From the NCBI GenBank assembly GCA_007123015.1, contig SKSL01000278.1, positions 1-8,197 of the forward strand: DNA of 8,197 bases, in the 5' to 3' direction. Under the pieces are notes generated by a model, which saw only the letters and a list, made by a program, of their open reading frames with translations, ran no database searches and was not told the origin of the DNA. The DNA is from Natronohydrobacter sp. (GTDB lineage: Bacteria; Pseudomonadota; Alphaproteobacteria; Rhodobacterales; Rhodobacteraceae). Below are positions 5,741 through 8,197 of the stretch, piece after piece. A program made the position numbers and the translations under genes. Numbering within the stretch: the stretch's first letter is position 1; each line of letters begins with the position of its first letter.

Positions 5741-7090
5741 ATGACGGTTTCCGTGGTTATTCTCGCAGCAGGGCAAGGCAGTCGCATGCAGTCCGACCTG
5801 CCCAAAGTGCTGCATCCGCTGGGGGCAGTGCCGTTGGTCGTGCATGCGCTGCGGGTCGCGCGCGAGATTGATCCCGTGCAGACTGTCGTCGTGGTGGGCC
5901 ATGGGGGCGAGGCTGTGGCGAAGGTCGTGCGCGCGGAAGACGAGTTTGCCACAGTCGTCGCCCAGCCCGAGCAGCTTGGCACGGCCCATGCGGTCGATCA
6001 GGTGCGCGCAACACTCGACGGGATTGATGGGGATGTGATCGTGCTTTACGGCGACACGCCCTTCATCCGGGCCGAGACGCTGGCCGCGCTGCGGGCTGCG
6101 CGGCTGTGGCATGATGTGGTGGTTCTGGGGTTTGAAGCGGCGGATCCGGGGCGCTACGGACGGCTGATCGCTGAAGATGACAGGCTGGAGCGGATCGTCG
6201 AATTCAAGGACGCGACCGAGGGTGAGCGCGCAATAACGCTGTGCAATTCCGGCGTGATCTGCGCAGATCGGGCGCAGCTATTCGATCTGATCGCGCAGGT
6301 GGGCAATGACAATGCGGCCGGGGAATTTTACCTGACGGATATTGTCGCACTGGCGCGCGCGCAGGGTCTGAGCGCTGGTGTCGTGCGCTGTGACGAGGCC
6401 GAGACGCTGGGCATCAACACCCGTGCGGAACTCGCGCAGGCCGAGGCGCGGTTTCAGACCCGCAAGCGGGCCGAAGCGCTGGAAAATGGCGTGACGCTCT
6501 GTGCGCCCGAAACTGTCTATTTCGCGCAGGACACCTATCTGGGGCGCGATACAGTGGTCGATCAATTCGTGGTTTTCGGCCCCGGTGTGACTGTCGAGAG
6601 CGAGGCGCATATCCGCGCCTTCAGCCATCTGGAAGGCTGTCATGTCAGTCGCGGCGCCGTCGTGGGCCCCTATGCGCGGCTTCGTCCGGGGGCGGAACTG
6701 GCGGAAGATGTGCGGGTCGGCAATTTCGTCGAGATCAAGAATGCGCAGATCGACGAGGGCGCGAAGGTCAATCATCTGTCCTATGTCGGCGATGCCAGTG
6801 TCGGGGCGCGGGCCAATCTGGGGGCGGGGACTGTGACCTGCAATTATGACGGGGTGTTCAAGCATCATACCGAGATCGGCGAGGGGGCCTTTATCGGGTC
6901 CTCGACCATGCTGGTGGCACCTGTGAAAGTGGGCGCGCATGCGTTGACAGGATCGGGGTCGGTCATCACGCAGGATGTGCCGGACGGTGCGCTGGCGCTG
7001 GGGCGTGGCAAGCAGGAAACCAAGCCGGGCCTGGGCAAGCGGTTGATGGACCGGCTGCGCGCGGCCAAGGCGGCGAAAGGTAAAGGGTAA
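5741..7090 (+). CDS. glmU: Bifunctional N-acetylglucosamine-1-phosphate uridyltransferase / glucosamine-1-phosphate acetyltransferase
   Basis: GlmU acetylates glucosamine-1-phosphate with acetyl-CoA and then couples the product to UTP, giving UDP-GlcNAc for peptidoglycan and lipid A. Seen in 449 residues: the nucleotidyl motif LAAGQGSRM with LPKVLH (8-25, Lys22), QPEQLGTAHA (75-84), metal-binding Asp105 in YGDTPF, IVEFKDATE (152-160), AGEFYLTD (193-200) and Asn226 in LGINTRAE. The hexapeptide-repeat left-handed beta-helix follows from about 255, with RPGAEL, EIKNAQ, His345 in NHLSYVGDA and NLGAGTVTCNYDG (359-371). Length and motif positions match E. coli GlmU, so both activities look intact. 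The ATG at 5741 is chosen because it places the first strand correctly and has AGAGG 5 nt upstream; in-frame starts further upstream (5666, 5726) add non-conserved residues. The tail is Lys/Ala/Gly-rich. glmS follows after 4 nt. Confidence 0.97.
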   Translation: MTVSVVILAAGQGSRMQSDLPKVLHPLGAVPLVVHALRVAREIDPVQTVVVVGHGGEAVAKVVRAEDEFATVVAQPEQLGTAHAVDQVRATLDGIDGDVIVLYGDTPFIRAETLAALRAARLWHDVVVLGFEAADPGRYGRLIAEDDRLERIVEFKDATEGERAITLCNSGVICADRAQLFDLIAQVGNDNAAGEFYLTDIVALARAQGLSAGVVRCDEAETLGINTRAELAQAEARFQTRKRAEALENGVTLCAPETVYFAQDTYLGRDTVVDQFVVFGPGVTVESEAHIRAFSHLEGCHVSRGAVVGPYARLRPGAELAEDVRVGNFVEIKNAQIDEGAKVNHLSYVGDASVGARANLGAGTVTCNYDGVFKHHTEIGEGAFIGSSTMLVAPVKVGAHALTGSGSVITQDVPDGALALGRGKQETKPGLGKRLMDRLRAAKAAKGKG

Positions 7091-7094
7091 GGTC

Positions 7095-8197
7095 ATGTGT
7101 GGGATTGTGGGTATTCTCGGTCGTAACGAAGTCTCGCCGCAGATCCTGAACGCGCTCAAGCGGCTGGAATATCGGGGCTATGACAGTGCGGGGATCGCAA
7201 CAGTCAATCAGGGCCGGTTGGACCGTCGTCGCGCCGTGGGCAAGCTGATCAACCTGTCGGATCTGCTGGTGCATGAGCCGTTGCCGGGCCGGTCCGGCAT
7301 TGGCCACACGCGCTGGGCCACGCATGGCGGCCCGACAGTTGCCAATGCCCATCCGCATCAGGCGGGGCCTGTGGCCGTGGTGCATAACGGGATCATCGAG
7401 AATTTCCGCGCCCTGCGCGAAGAGTTGCGGGCAGAAGGCGCGCAATTCGCATCCGAGACGGACACGGAAACCATCGTGCAACTGACCAGCCGCTATCTGG
7501 ATCAGGGCATGACGCCAGTGCAAGCGGCCCGCGCGACCCTCAAGCGGCTGGAAGGGGCTTTCGCGCTGGCCTTCCTGTTTGATGGCGAACAGGACCTGAT
7601 CATCGCCGCGCGACGTGGCTCGCCCCTGTGCATCGGGCATGGCGCGGGCGAGATGTATCTCGGCTCGGACGCGATTGCGCTGGCGGAGTTGACCGACCGG
7701 ATCACCTATCTGGAAGAAGGCGATTGGGCGATCCTGACCCGTGACAGTCTGCAGGTCTTCGATGCCGACGATCAGCAGACATCCCGTCCCGTGACACGGA
7801 TCAATATCGAAGCCGCGCGGGTCGATAAAGCGGGCCACAAGCATTTCATGGCCAAGGAAATGGCGGAACAACCGGCCATTCTGAAAGCAGCGATGGGGTA
7901 TTATTCGGGCCTGGACCATGATGGATTTGATCTGCCCGAAGTGCTTGATTTCGCATCGGTTGATCGGCTGATCATGGTCGCCTGCGGGACGGGCTTCTAT
8001 GCCTGTCAGGTCGCGAAATACTGGTTCGAGAAATACGCGGGCCTGCCTGTGGAACTGGATATCGCGTCCGAGTTCCGCTATCGCGACCCGGTTCTGGGGC
8101 CACAGAACATGGCGATCTTCGTCAGCCAATCGGGCGAAACTGCCGACACGCTTGCTGCCCTGCGCCATGCGGCCCCCCATGTCGGGCAGGTGGTGTC
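7095..8197 (+). CDS. glmS: Glutamine-fructose-6-phosphate aminotransferase (isomerizing), N-terminal part, runs off right edge
   Basis: GlmS converts fructose-6-phosphate and glutamine into glucosamine-6-phosphate and glutamate, the committing step of hexosamine synthesis. Seen: MCGIVGILG with Cys2, which becomes the catalytic N-terminal cysteine after Met removal. The glutaminase motifs EYRGYDSAGIA, GHTRWATHG, VVHNGIIEN (oxyanion Asn-Gly) and SETDTE follow. Then comes the linker with HKHFMAKEMAEQP, and the first sugar-isomerase domain with VACGTGFYA and SQSGETADTLAALR, which binds the sugar phosphate. About 367 of the usual ~605 residues are present; the second SIS half and the C-terminal Lys/His residues lie beyond the window. 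The ATG sits 4 nt after the glmU stop, with AAAGGG (7082-7087) inside the end of glmU as its ribosome binding site, so the pair is one operon. No glmS ribozyme is possible in this short gap. Confidence 0.97.
   Translation, partial: MCGIVGILGRNEVSPQILNALKRLEYRGYDSAGIATVNQGRLDRRRAVGKLINLSDLLVHEPLPGRSGIGHTRWATHGGPTVANAHPHQAGPVAVVHNGIIENFRALREELRAEGAQFASETDTETIVQLTSRYLDQGMTPVQAARATLKRLEGAFALAFLFDGEQDLIIAARRGSPLCIGHGAGEMYLGSDAIALAELTDRITYLEEGDWAILTRDSLQVFDADDQQTSRPVTRINIEAARVDKAGHKHFMAKEMAEQPAILKAAMGYYSGLDHDGFDLPEVLDFASVDRLIMVACGTGFYACQVAKYWFEKYAGLPVELDIASEFRYRDPVLGPQNMAIFVSQSGETADTLAALRHAAPHVGQVV

Noticed and set aside
7088..7097. glmS ribozyme or riboswitch upstream of glmS
   Set aside because: Only 4 nt separate glmU and glmS, and the ribozyme is a feature of Gram-positive bacteria.
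6966..8180. 404-codon open frame on the minus strand opposite glmU and glmS
   Set aside because: It lies wholly antisense to two clear conserved enzymes, has no recognisable domain and is typical of GC-rich shadow frames.

Overview
The window comes from a GC-rich alphaproteobacterium, most likely of the Rhodobacteraceae (Roseobacter/Rhodobacter group). This rests on the protein styles (IF-3, GlmU and GlmS of alphaproteobacterial type, and a ferredoxin-ASKHA protein typical of this group), the codon use, and an FNR/FnrL-type box. It holds no mobile element, CRISPR array or RNA gene that I can see. Most of it is ordinary core genome.

Layout. Positions 1-435 (+) hold the tail of a class III aminotransferase. 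It converges, across a perfect 13-bp hairpin, on infC (496-1035, -). infC appears to start at a non-standard ATA codon behind a good Shine-Dalgarno. A divergent gene (1228-1962, +) encodes a membrane-anchored, extremely acidic protein of unknown function. A strong bidirectional terminator (1982-2018) separates it from the converging minus-strand block.

The minus-strand block, in transcription order, has three tandem universal stress proteins (5131-5544, 4686-5105, 4157-4573) and then a 677-residue protein with an N-terminal 2Fe-2S domain and a C-terminal ASKHA ATPase region (2036-4069). The last resembles the activators that reduce the cobalt of corrinoid methyltransferase proteins. A near-consensus FNR box (5604-5617) lies upstream of the first usp gene. 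An oxygen-limitation programme for the usp genes, perhaps extending to the reductive activator, is the most interesting hypothesis here. It is inference: only the box and the gene order are seen.

Diverging from that block is a glmU-glmS pair (5741-7090 and 7095 to the right edge, +), separated by 4 nt. GlmS makes glucosamine-6-phosphate and GlmU carries out the last two steps to UDP-N-acetylglucosamine, feeding peptidoglycan and lipopolysaccharide. GlmM, the middle enzyme, is not in the window. No stretch longer than about 200 bases lacks a gene. The two longest gaps (1036-1227 and 5545-5740) are divergent promoter regions.
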